From: Dehalococcoidia bacterium
Lineage (GTDB): Bacteria; Chloroflexota; Dehalococcoidia; SM23-28-2
Length of the DNA: 19,048 nt
Direction of reading: 5' to 3'
Assembly: GCA_022866185.1 (NCBI GenBank)
Contig: JALHUG010000069.1
Coordinates: 1-19,048 of the forward strand
The notes beneath the pieces are model-generated. The model searched no databases, had not been told where the DNA came from, and saw only the letters and a program-made list of their open reading frames with translations. Below are positions 6,888-13,465 of the stretch, piece after piece. A program made the position numbers and the translations under genes. How positions within the stretch are numbered: the first letter of the stretch is position 1; each line of letters begins with the position of its first letter.

Positions 6888-7733
6888 CTAGCGCTTGCTG
6901 CTGCGGTGCGAGCTGGGGAGAGTAGCGCCGACCTCGCCCCGGCGGACGGTCTTGGCAGCGTACATATAAGTGTCCGCCCACTGCACGATGGCGTCGACAT
7001 CGTCTCCGCCCCAAGGATAGCCCGACAACCCCAACGATAGCCTTAGCTTGAGCCGCTTGCCACCCTCCTCGACCACCGATGCTGATTCCAGAGCGTGTTG
7101 CAGACGGCTGGCCACAGCGAAGGCCCCAGGCTTGTCCGTCTCGGGCATAACGATACCGAACTCGTCACCACCGATGCGGGCAGGCACGTCGCAGGTGCGA
7201 GTGTACTGCACCAGTAACCTGCCTAGGGTGGCCAGAAGCAGGTCGCCGGCCTTGTGGCCGTAGGTGTCGTTGACCGCTTTGAGGCCGTCGACGTCCAGCA
7301 CCACCACCGCCAGAGGCCTCTGGAAGGCGTGCGCCTGGTCCAGCTCTCGCTGAAGGCGATCGTAGAAGTAGCGGCGGTTGAAGAGCTGGGTCAAGTCGTC
7401 CCGCATAGCCATGTCCCGCAGCTCCAGGTTGCGAATGAACAGCCGCGCTTGATACCGCCGCTGCGACTCTTCGAGCCTCTTTCGAGCCACATGGACACAG
7501 GCAAACCCAAATACTTCCAGAGCGACAAAGGCCGCAACGGCAGCGAAAAGCTCCAAGGTATACTCTCGCTGGAGGTGGGCGATGAGTACGGCGGCCGTGA
7601 CCACCACCCCCAGAAGGACATTCCCCAAGAGCAGGTAGAACGGCAGCGGTGGAGAGACGAAGCCTCCCTCCGGCGCTGAGTCCTCTTCCGTCTGTACCCG
7701 CACGGCCTCCTGGACGGGACTCCCGGTTGACAT
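6888..7733 (-). CDS. Membrane-anchored GGDEF diguanylate cyclase (paralogue)
   Basis: A 281-residue protein when started at ATG 7733. The open frame reaches 7775, but an AAAGGAG lies inside that extension, 12 bases before 7733, and favours the shorter form. Two hydrophobic helices (about 31-53 and 60-82) precede the linker (QRRYQARLFIRNLEL) and a GGDEF domain with an intact GGDEF (188-192) and an RxxD I-site (RTCD, 179-182). Long stretches, such as RDDLTQLFNRRYF and the YGHKAGD region, are identical to the next cyclase, so the two are tandem duplicates. The proteins differ mostly in the N-terminus, implying different inputs or partners. This is the first gene of the minus-strand c-di-GMP run. 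Confidence 0.88.
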   Translation of the reverse strand: MSTGSPVQEAVRVQTEEDSAPEGGFVSPPLPFYLLLGNVLLGVVVTAAVLIAHLQREYTLELFAAVAAFVALEVFGFACVHVARKRLEESQRRYQARLFIRNLELRDMAMRDDLTQLFNRRYFYDRLQRELDQAHAFQRPLAVVVLDVDGLKAVNDTYGHKAGDLLLATLGRLLVQYTRTCDVPARIGGDEFGIVMPETDKPGAFAVASRLQHALESASVVEEGGKRLKLRLSLGLSGYPWGGDDVDAIVQWADTYMYAAKTVRRGEVGATLPSSHRSSKR

Positions 7734-7911
7734 GCCCGTAATTATCTCCTTTGTCAAGAAAGAGACGCACGGCAACCGCCGTCATTACAATGGCGCTTGG
7801 GAGAGCGATCGAACAGGCGTGGGAAAGCAGGGTAGAAGCGGCTTAGGCAGCTGAGCCTTGGGGCCAGGCGGAAGTGGAGGTCAAGCCCGCGTCGCCATGC
7901 GCACCCGGCAC

Positions 7912-9354
7912 TTAGCCGTGCGGCTCGATGCCAGCAGCGGCCATGGCAAGATTCCGGTACTCACTAAGAGGCGACTCGGCGTAGATCATCATTCGCTGCG
8001 CCTCCATGGGGCCTTCGCCGTGGACCGTAACCACCTCCATGTAGGCGCTCTCGGCAGAGGCCACCACGTGGTGTGTCAGGGCGATCATCCTAAGGCGTTC
8101 CTCCGCAGTGTACTTGGGAGAGCCGCCCAGGTAGTGCTCCAGCCGCTTGTGGAGTTCCTCGTTCTGCCAGTCCAGATAGGTGGGCATGGTGCTGATGATG
8201 CCACCGGAGATGTCCTGAACGAGCTTGATGATCTCATGGTAGCGACTGGCGAAGTGCAGCTTCGCCATGTTGGTGATGAGGGGGTTGGGTATCGCCAGGT
8301 CACCGTGCATGACGGGCGACTTGATGGCGGCGGTGGCTAGCGCCTTCAGCGTCTCCACGTAGGCGGCAATTTCCACCAGCTTGGCACGAATGTGCCCGGC
8401 CCGCTCGATGCCGTTCATCTCGGCCATGGCGACGGCGCAGCCGGCGATAAGCTCCACGTCGGGGATCTTGTAGCTCACGCCCGTGAAACGGTGGTAGGTG
8501 GCAAAGGTGTAGGCTAGGAGCATGGAGTACTGCCATTCCCCGCACATGAAGACTCGTTCCCAGGGTATGAGGACGTCGTCGAAGATGATCATCGCCTCCG
8601 CCAGACCGAGCACCGGAAGGGCCGCTGGGAACTCCGAAGGGCCACGCTCGCCGCGGCTGGGCCGGCAGACCATCGTTATGCCCTTGGTGTTGGCCGGGAT
8701 GGCGAAGGCCACCGAATAGTCGCCCTCGTCCTCCCGCATCTGGCGAGTCGGCAGTACCAGAATGTCATTGGCCACGGGGGCACCGGTGATGTGAATCTTG
8801 GCGCCCCTGACGACGATACCGTCCTTATTCCGGTCCACGACGTGTAGATAGTAGTCTGGGTGCACCTGCTGGGACGGCGGCCTGCCTCGGTCACCCTTGA
8901 CGTCGGTGACGGCACCGCAGAGGTTGAGGTCGTTCTTGCGCAGGTGCTCCAGGTAGCTGCGGGCCCTCTCCAGGTATTCCGGCTTCCCCATTCGCTGCGC
9001 CGTCGTCATTATGGCGTACAGGGCATCGGTACCGACGTCCTTGCCGAAGGGGAGCCCACCGGTCAGGCGGATGGACTGCCCGATCATCTCCGAGCGCTTC
9101 TCCAGGTCCTCCGGGGTGTGCGGAGGCAGGAAATAGCGGCTTATCGGCTCGCCGGTCTCAGGGTGGGGTGCCACGAAGAGGTCACGCACGGCCGGATCCT
9201 CCGAGTGCGCTAGGACGAAGTCCCCAGCCGCCGTGTCGGTGCTGATCTTGAGAATGGGATGAGTAGTCACGTCCTCAACCAGCTCGCCGTACATGAAGAC
9301 GCGACGGTTGTCCCTCAGGCTCTCTCTGAATTCCTCAGGTGTTCGAACTGCCAT
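7912..9354 (-). CDS. HpaB/4-hydroxybutyryl-CoA dehydratase-family flavoprotein without Fe-S cysteines
   Basis: A 480-residue protein of the family that holds FAD-dependent 4-hydroxyphenylacetate 3-monooxygenases (HpaB) and 4-hydroxybutyryl-CoA dehydratase (AbfD). Family blocks are clear: the TDVKGDRGRPPSQQ region (150-163), DGIVVRGAKIHITGA (178-192), FDDVLIPWERVFMCGEW (258-274) and the helical C-terminal domain with QDISGGIISTMP. AbfD carries a [4Fe-4S] cluster on three Cys and one His. Here the His is kept (H288 in YHRFTG), but the position seven residues on is Tyr295, not Cys, and the region of the other two cysteines (about 99-112) has none. A flavin monooxygenase or cluster-free relative is therefore more likely than a true dehydratase. 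GAGG lies 6 bases before the start. The dehydrogenase gene lies 85 bases upstream. The substrate is unknown. Confidence 0.82.
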   Translation of the reverse strand: MAVRTPEEFRESLRDNRRVFMYGELVEDVTTHPILKISTDTAAGDFVLAHSEDPAVRDLFVAPHPETGEPISRYFLPPHTPEDLEKRSEMIGQSIRLTGGLPFGKDVGTDALYAIMTTAQRMGKPEYLERARSYLEHLRKNDLNLCGAVTDVKGDRGRPPSQQVHPDYYLHVVDRNKDGIVVRGAKIHITGAPVANDILVLPTRQMREDEGDYSVAFAIPANTKGITMVCRPSRGERGPSEFPAALPVLGLAEAMIIFDDVLIPWERVFMCGEWQYSMLLAYTFATYHRFTGVSYKIPDVELIAGCAVAMAEMNGIERAGHIRAKLVEIAAYVETLKALATAAIKSPVMHGDLAIPNPLITNMAKLHFASRYHEIIKLVQDISGGIISTMPTYLDWQNEELHKRLEHYLGGSPKYTAEERLRMIALTHHVVASAESAYMEVVTVHGEGPMEAQRMMIYAESPLSEYRNLAMAAAGIEPHG

Positions 9355-9439
9355 GTTGCACCTCTATCATTCTAGGCCCAGCCGGGCCTCGATCTTCTGC
9401 CGGCCGAGCCATGGCTGTTCAGCGGCGGCCGCTCGCTCC

Positions 9440-10555
9440 CTAGGGCACAATGCAGGCCCGGGTAACAGCGGTCTGTTTGTTGGCCCATTCAGCCTCCTGG
9501 AAGGCCTCGTTTATCTGCTCCAGGGGGAACTTGTGGGAGACCACTTTATGGACAGGGTACTTGTCCCGCATCCGTCGCAGGAAATCCAGGGCCACGGGGA
9601 GGATCCAGGGGTCATACATATTCACGGACACGATGCGCTTATTGGACCAGACCCACTGTGAGGGGTCGAGCGTGGCTAGCTTGCCCATGCTTATGTTGCC
9701 CATCTCCAGGTAGCTTCCGCCCACCCGCGCCATGTTCAGACCTTCCGCAATAACATCCGGCACGCCCACTACCTCCACCACCACATCAGCGCCCCGTCCA
9801 TCGGTGAACTCCTTCACCTTGTTGATGCGCTCGAAGGACGAGGCGGCCTCGTTGATGTCGATAACGTGGTCGGCTCCGCAGGCCTTGGCCAGCTCCAGTC
9901 GCTCTGGAATGCCATCGATAACGATGATCTGGCTGGCCCCCATCTCCCTAGCCACCATCGTGGCATTGATGCCCAGGCCACCCGCCCCCTGAATGACGAC
10001 GCTGTCCCCGAAGGTTACGCCCACCTTGTGCAGGCCGAACGTCACCTGAGACAGAGCGCAGTTGATGGGCGTCAGCATCTCATCGGGCAGGTCCTCGAGC
10101 GCCTTGAACACGAAGTGGCCCGGCGGCAGGTAGAAGTACTCGGCGTAGGCGCCGGTAAAATGGGGAAAGTTATCGACGACGGGCGGAAGCGGATAGCGGG
10201 TGGGGCAGGAGTTAAATTCGCCCCGCAGGCACTGGTAGCAGCGACCGCAGGGGAAGAAGTAAGGATAGATGACCCGATCCCCCTCCTTCAAGGGCTGGCC
10301 CAGGGAATCGGTGCTGACGTTGGCCCCCAGCCTGTACACTCGCCCGGCCATCTCGTGGCCCATGATGCGAGCGCCGGGGCCGACCATTGCCACACGAATG
10401 TCGCCCCGCCAGACATGAAGGTCGGAGCCACAGATGCCGGCGGTGGTCACTCTGACCAGGATGGCATCGGGCTCCACATCGGGCAGGGGTATCTCCCGAA
10501 TCTCGTAGGGCTGGCCGGTGTCGGTAAACAGGGCAGCTCTGCCGGTCTCTGCCAT
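9440..10555 (-). CDS. Zinc-dependent medium-chain alcohol dehydrogenase
   Basis: A 371-residue MDR-superfamily oxidoreductase. The catalytic zinc site is visible: C42 in GICGSDLH and H67-E68 in MGHEMAG. The structural zinc site has four cysteines (C103, C106, C109, C117 in CGRCYQC ... NSC). The nucleotide fold has GAGGLG (190-195), with Asp214 at the end of the second strand favouring NAD over NADP. The length is normal for the family. An excellent AAGGAGG lies 5 bases before ATG 10555. It is the first gene of a two-gene unit with the HpaB/AbfD-like protein; together they probably oxidise an alcohol and act on a related aromatic or acyl substrate. The actual substrate cannot be told from sequence. 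Confidence 0.92.
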   Translation of the reverse strand: MAETGRAALFTDTGQPYEIREIPLPDVEPDAILVRVTTAGICGSDLHVWRGDIRVAMVGPGARIMGHEMAGRVYRLGANVSTDSLGQPLKEGDRVIYPYFFPCGRCYQCLRGEFNSCPTRYPLPPVVDNFPHFTGAYAEYFYLPPGHFVFKALEDLPDEMLTPINCALSQVTFGLHKVGVTFGDSVVIQGAGGLGINATMVAREMGASQIIVIDGIPERLELAKACGADHVIDINEAASSFERINKVKEFTDGRGADVVVEVVGVPDVIAEGLNMARVGGSYLEMGNISMGKLATLDPSQWVWSNKRIVSVNMYDPWILPVALDFLRRMRDKYPVHKVVSHKFPLEQINEAFQEAEWANKQTAVTRACIVP

Positions 10556-10702
10556 GATCCCCTCCTTCTCAACATGACGCCATTGGCTTTCCCCAGTATA
10601 CGGTTCGCTCCTGCCCTGTTCAATCCCCAGCCGCGGGCCTCCATGCCATCAACCTCTTGCAGTTGCCGCCTTGGGTAGGCATCATCGGATGGAGGCGCAC
10701 GT

Positions 10703-11617
10703 ATGTTCGATGGCAAGTGGGTCTGGATCTGGAACTGGCGTCGCTGCGACGGCGGCGAGGCAACGCGGGTGGCCGAGCGATTGAAGACGGCGGGCTGTGC
10801 TGGCGCTTTGGTCAAGGCCCACGACGGCCCCTACTGGTTCGACCAGGGCCAGCCCTGGCGGGAGATATGCCGCGCCCTCAAGTCGCTCGGCCTGAAGGTG
10901 GCTGGCTGGGCCTATCTCTACGGTCATGACTGGCAAGGCGAGGCTCAGCGGGTCATCGAGACGATCGAATACGGCGAGGCCGATGCCTTCGTGCTGGATG
11001 TGGAGAGCGAGTTCAAGGGCCGCCCAGACGTAGCCGATGCCCTCTGCCAGCGCCTTCGCCAGGCCGTAGGCCCGGCCTTCCCCCTCTTCTACTCCACCTT
11101 CGCCATCGCCCGCTATCATCGGGAGTTCCCATATGCCGCCTTCGAGCGCCACTGCTCGGGGACGCTGCCCCAGGTCTACTTCAATGCCTTCCGCTGGCCG
11201 GTGGAGCAGGCGCTGGGCTGGACGTACGAAGACTACGCTTCCCTGGGGATAGCAGCCGATAGGGTCTTCCCCGTGGCTGGAGCCTACGCCGAGGGCTACA
11301 TCACCTACCCCAGCGCCGAGGAGCTGCAGCGCTTCGTCCAGATCGCCAGCGGGCGTGGCAGCAAGGGCGTAAGCTTCTGGTCGTACGAGCACATGGACGA
11401 CATCAGGTGGCAAGCCCTGAAAGCCAATCCCTGGCCGGTGGCGGGCATGCCCTGGACGGGCTGGACAGATGAGACAGAGGAGCTCCGCCAGGAGATAGCC
11501 AGCCTTCGCAGCCAGAATCAGGAGCTCTCCCGCCAGAGCCTGGACTTCGCCGGGCGCATAAGCCGAGGGATGGAACTAGCCCGCGAGATGCTCAAGGTGC
11601 TTCAGGCGGGAGTATAG
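10703..11617 (+). CDS. Putative TIM-barrel protein (glycosidase-like) with C-terminal coiled coil
   Basis: A 304-residue protein. Residues 1 to about 245 show the alternating strand pattern of a beta/alpha barrel: WVWIWNW, AGALVKAHDG, KVAGWAYLYG, ADAFVLDVESEF, AFPLFYSTFA, PQVYFNAF, RVFPVAGAY, KGVSFWSYEH. Acidic residues at strand ends (D99 and E101 in LDVESE) are placed like catalytic acids of glycoside hydrolases such as GH25, but no family could be assigned. Residues about 256-300 (EELRQEIASLRSQNQEL...) form a coiled coil that may oligomerise it. There is no signal peptide, which is odd for a wall-active enzyme. GGAGG lies 7 bases before ATG 10703. It is divergent from the dehydrogenase gene. 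Confidence 0.6.
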   Translation: MFDGKWVWIWNWRRCDGGEATRVAERLKTAGCAGALVKAHDGPYWFDQGQPWREICRALKSLGLKVAGWAYLYGHDWQGEAQRVIETIEYGEADAFVLDVESEFKGRPDVADALCQRLRQAVGPAFPLFYSTFAIARYHREFPYAAFERHCSGTLPQVYFNAFRWPVEQALGWTYEDYASLGIAADRVFPVAGAYAEGYITYPSAEELQRFVQIASGRGSKGVSFWSYEHMDDIRWQALKANPWPVAGMPWTGWTDETEELRQEIASLRSQNQELSRQSLDFAGRISRGMELAREMLKVLQAGV

Positions 11618-11647
11618 CGACCGCCCTTATCGAGCCGCCGCTCCTCC

Positions 11648-11701
11648 TTCGACGAACTCAGGATGAGCGGTGCCCAACCCGCTCATGGTGAGCTTGTCGA
11701 A
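11648..11701. repeat. Palindromic REP-like element
   Basis: Two 23-base arms (11648-11670 and 11679-11701) around an 8-base loop form an imperfect inverted repeat. They begin and end with TTCGAC and GTCGAA, and the loop-side ends are ATGAGCGG and CCGCTCAT. About 19 of 23 positions pair, with the mismatches mid-stem. Palindromes with a TTCGAC...GAGCGG arm recur between genes in many bacterial genomes, so this is probably one copy of a dispersed family. It follows the TIM-barrel gene by 30 bases and could also act as a transcript end. Confidence 0.7.
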
Positions 11702-11707
11702 CCACGA

Positions 11708-11722
11708 GCGGCCAGAGGCCGC
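11708..11722. repeat. Short GC-rich hairpin
   Basis: Perfect stem GCGGCC (11708-11713) and GGCCGC (11717-11722) with loop AGA, a few bases after the palindromic element. No T-run follows. It may be part of the same repeat or a weak transcription stop. Confidence 0.4.
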
Positions 11723-11783
11723 CTGGCGCTCCATCTCTTGCCTAGACTGAAACACTATGGGCCTGCCTGCCTGCTGACGGGCG

Positions 11784-11792
11784 TGCTATAAT
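11784..11792 (+). promoter_or_regulatory. Extended -10 promoter for the RDD gene
   Basis: TGC directly followed by a perfect TATAAT (11787-11792) forms an extended -10 element, 38 bases upstream of the RDD protein start at 11831. The -35 region (about 11764-11769) is poor, as is usual with extended -10 promoters. Confidence 0.6.
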
Positions 11793-11830
11793 CGCCGCTG
11801 AACCTGTGTATTGGCGGGTAGGCTTCGTCG

Positions 11831-12415
11831 ATGGTCGAACAGAAGGTGGCCAAGTTCTCCAGCCAGGTGAGTCTGCGCTACGCCAGCTTCGAGACGCGGC
11901 TGGTGGCCTTCGTGCTCGACCTGATAGTGCTCTTCTCGGTGTTCGCACTGTTCTTTGCGGTTGCCTTCTTCCAGGTCTTGCTGCGCACCGACTTTGGCGA
12001 GAAAGACACGCCAGACTCGGCGGCATGGACGGCAGCGATCATCCTCTCGGCCTACCTGATATTCCTGCCCCTGTACTTCATCGGCCTCTGGGCCTGGCGA
12101 GGCCAAACGGTGGGCCAGATGGCCATGGCCATCAAGGTGGTGGGACGCGACGGCCGCCCTATACGGCTCGCCAGGGCCGCCGTCCGCGCCGGTGGCCTGA
12201 ACTTCTTGCCTCTCATGTTCGTTGTCAGCCTGGTCGCCCTCCTGGCCGCGGGAATCAGCGAGGATGCACTCGTCACCCTCATATGGGTGCTCGCCATCGT
12301 GGGCCTCGTCCTGCTGGCGATTCAGGTCCTGGGCTGTCTGATGATCCCTTTCGACCGACAGCGGCGGGCGCTCCACGATAGGCTGGCCGACACTCTGGTG
12401 GTGGAACCGAGATGA
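11831..12415 (+). CDS. RDD family membrane protein
   Basis: A 194-residue membrane protein. RDD-family features are present: the first helix opens with ASFETRLVAFVLDLIVLF (Arg and Asp of the RDD signature), followed by GQTVGQMAMAIKVVGRDGRPI after the second hydrophobic stretch, and it ends in DRQRRALHDRLADTLVV. Hydrophobic helices lie near residues 23-46, 64-87, and 124-142 to 146-170. RDD proteins are often of unknown function; some are linked to ion or small-molecule transport. The start at 11831 has only a weak ribosome site (TAGG), and an overlapping frame begins at 11806, but only this frame gives the family sequence. The stop overlaps the next gene's start (ATGA). Confidence 0.88.
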   Translation: MVEQKVAKFSSQVSLRYASFETRLVAFVLDLIVLFSVFALFFAVAFFQVLLRTDFGEKDTPDSAAWTAAIILSAYLIFLPLYFIGLWAWRGQTVGQMAMAIKVVGRDGRPIRLARAAVRAGGLNFLPLMFVVSLVALLAAGISEDALVTLIWVLAIVGLVLLAIQVLGCLMIPFDRQRRALHDRLADTLVVEPR

Positions 12416-13272
12416 CGGGCCCGGGCCTTATCTCCGCTGTGCCCCTTCTGCGCCGCGCCTTCCAGTGGCTGCTCGTCACCCTCTTTGCCCTTTCCCTTAT
12501 CGCCTTCTTTCTGGTGATCAACGCGATGCAGCTTACCTCTCCCGGCACGGCGCAGCGCATCCTATCGCGAGCGGTGGCCGACCTCACGGAGATCGATGCC
12601 GCTCTGCCCACCATCCAGGCCGACCTGGCGGAGGAGGCCCAGGCGAGCCAGCAGGCCACTGTCACCGTCCCCCACTTTCCGATAGCGGTGGAGCTGCCGC
12701 GGGCGGAGGCGACCACCATCTCGACGGCGGAGCTGCGGTCGCGCCTGCTGAGCGAGGCCGCCGCGGCCATCTACAAGGACGGCATGTCGGTGTGGGCCGC
12801 CGACGACCCCGAGGCCAAGCAAAACATCGACCTCCTGTCGCCGGAGGGGGCAGTGCAGCGCGGCCTGGGACTGCTCAGCGACGATAACCATCACGCCCTG
12901 CGCATCGCCGCCATCGTCCTGGGCCTCATATCCTTCATTCTGGGGGGGCTGGTTTTCGTTTCGACCAAAGGGATGAGCCGCGTGGTGGCCCTGGGGGCTG
13001 GCCTCCTGGGAGCAGCGGTGCCGTCACTGACAGCAGCGGTGGCCGCTCGCTTCGTCTTTTTCACCGCCAGCGAGGACCAGCACGACTATCTGATAGCCCG
13101 CCTCCTCGATCTGGGCAACGACGCGTCCTGGTTGGCCCTGCGCAACTACACCATCCTCACCCTGGTGGGGCTGTGGCTGGTGGTGCTGGGCTTCGGACTG
13201 GTGCTGGTGGAGATACGCCAGCGGGCCATCTCGGCTGCAACAGCCGTTGACAACAGTTCGCCGGAAGCCTAG
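12412..13272 (+). CDS. Four-helix membrane protein with extracytoplasmic loop, unknown function
   Basis: A 286-residue protein not assigned to a family. A hydrophobic helix near the N-terminus (about 17-38) is followed by a polar region of about 120 residues (Ala/Glu/Asp-rich, probably outside the cell), then three helices (about 164-183, 187-213 and 247-269). It begins in ATGA overlap with the RDD gene stop, so the two are translationally coupled and likely work together. Its TAG stop (13270-13272) doubles as the first three bases of the -10 of the broken tRNA-Gly promoter, and the -35 TTGACA lies inside its last codons. Confidence 0.7.
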   Translation: MTGPGLISAVPLLRRAFQWLLVTLFALSLIAFFLVINAMQLTSPGTAQRILSRAVADLTEIDAALPTIQADLAEEAQASQQATVTVPHFPIAVELPRAEATTISTAELRSRLLSEAAAAIYKDGMSVWAADDPEAKQNIDLLSPEGAVQRGLGLLSDDNHHALRIAAIVLGLISFILGGLVFVSTKGMSRVVALGAGLLGAAVPSLTAAVAARFVFFTASEDQHDYLIARLLDLGNDASWLALRNYTILTLVGLWLVVLGFGLVLVEIRQRAISAATAVDNSSPEA

Positions 13273-13275
13273 AAT
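13247..13275 (+). promoter_or_regulatory. Promoter of the interrupted tRNA-Gly copy
   Basis: TTGACA (13247-13252), a 17-base spacer, then TAGAAT (13270-13275). It ends 10 bases before the tRNA 5' end at 13286. This is a near-perfect sigma-70-type promoter. It overlaps the end of the membrane protein gene, its -10 sharing the TAG stop codon. With the tRNA cut after the anticodon loop, transcription from here would run into the ATPase gene at 13466 unless stopped. Confidence 0.75.
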
Positions 13276-13284
13276 CATCTCGCG

Positions 13285-13323
13285 AGCGGGTGTAACTCAG
13301 TTGGTAGAGTGCCTGCTTCCCAA
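13285..13323 (+). repeat. Left 39-bp direct repeat, candidate attL
   Basis: Identical over 39 bases to 17156-17194. It comprises one base before the tRNA and the tRNA-Gly 5' half through the anticodon loop, starting AGCGGGTGTAACTCAG and ending CTGCTTCCCAA. After it the two loci diverge, apart from a shared CAG one base further on. Together with its partner it marks the borders of the ATPase-protease cassette. Recombination between the copies would restore one complete tRNA gene. Confidence 0.85.
13286..13323 (+). pseudogene. Truncated tRNA-Gly(CCC): 5' half only
   Basis: The acceptor 5' strand, D arm, anticodon stem 5' strand and anticodon loop (TTCCCAA) are identical to the intact tRNA-Gly at 17157-17232. 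The sequence then changes to unrelated DNA at 13324, so the anticodon-stem 3' strand, T arm and acceptor 3' strand are missing. It cannot make a functional tRNA, though its promoter is intact and a tRNA-half-like leader could be transcribed. Confidence 0.9.
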
Positions 13324-13421
13324 ACAGCTCGCCCTCACCGCTGTTCCTCAGAAGTCAACTTTCCTTGAAAAGCCGCCCACTTATCGGCTATTGGAGCATC
13401 GCTTCGGCCCCACGTACCTGT

Positions 13422-13457
13422 TATAATGCTCCCCGTCTCAAGGACATTCTTCCGAGG
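13422..13457 (+). promoter_or_regulatory. Candidate -10 and Shine-Dalgarno for the ATPase gene
   Basis: A perfect TATAAT at 13422-13427 without a clear -35 lies 38 bases before the GTG start at 13466. GAGG (13454-13457) is 8 bases upstream of that GTG and supports it as the start codon. This would be a promoter internal to the cassette, additional to the tRNA promoter at 13247-13275. Confidence 0.45.
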
Positions 13458-13465
13458 TTCGAATC

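Noticed and set aside
7912..9354. Annotation as a true 4-hydroxybutyryl-CoA dehydratase
   Set aside because: The three cluster cysteines expected for that enzyme are not at their places; only the His ligand is kept.
11806..12381. Plus-strand frame overlapping the RDD gene
   Set aside because: Its product is Gly/Arg/Pro/His-rich with no family pattern, whereas the frame at 11831 gives a clear RDD protein.
13323..13345. AACAGC/GCTGTT inverted repeat at the left cassette border as a terminator
   Set aside because: The stem is only six pairs with an 11-base loop and is not followed by T residues. It may be a border feature but does not support termination.
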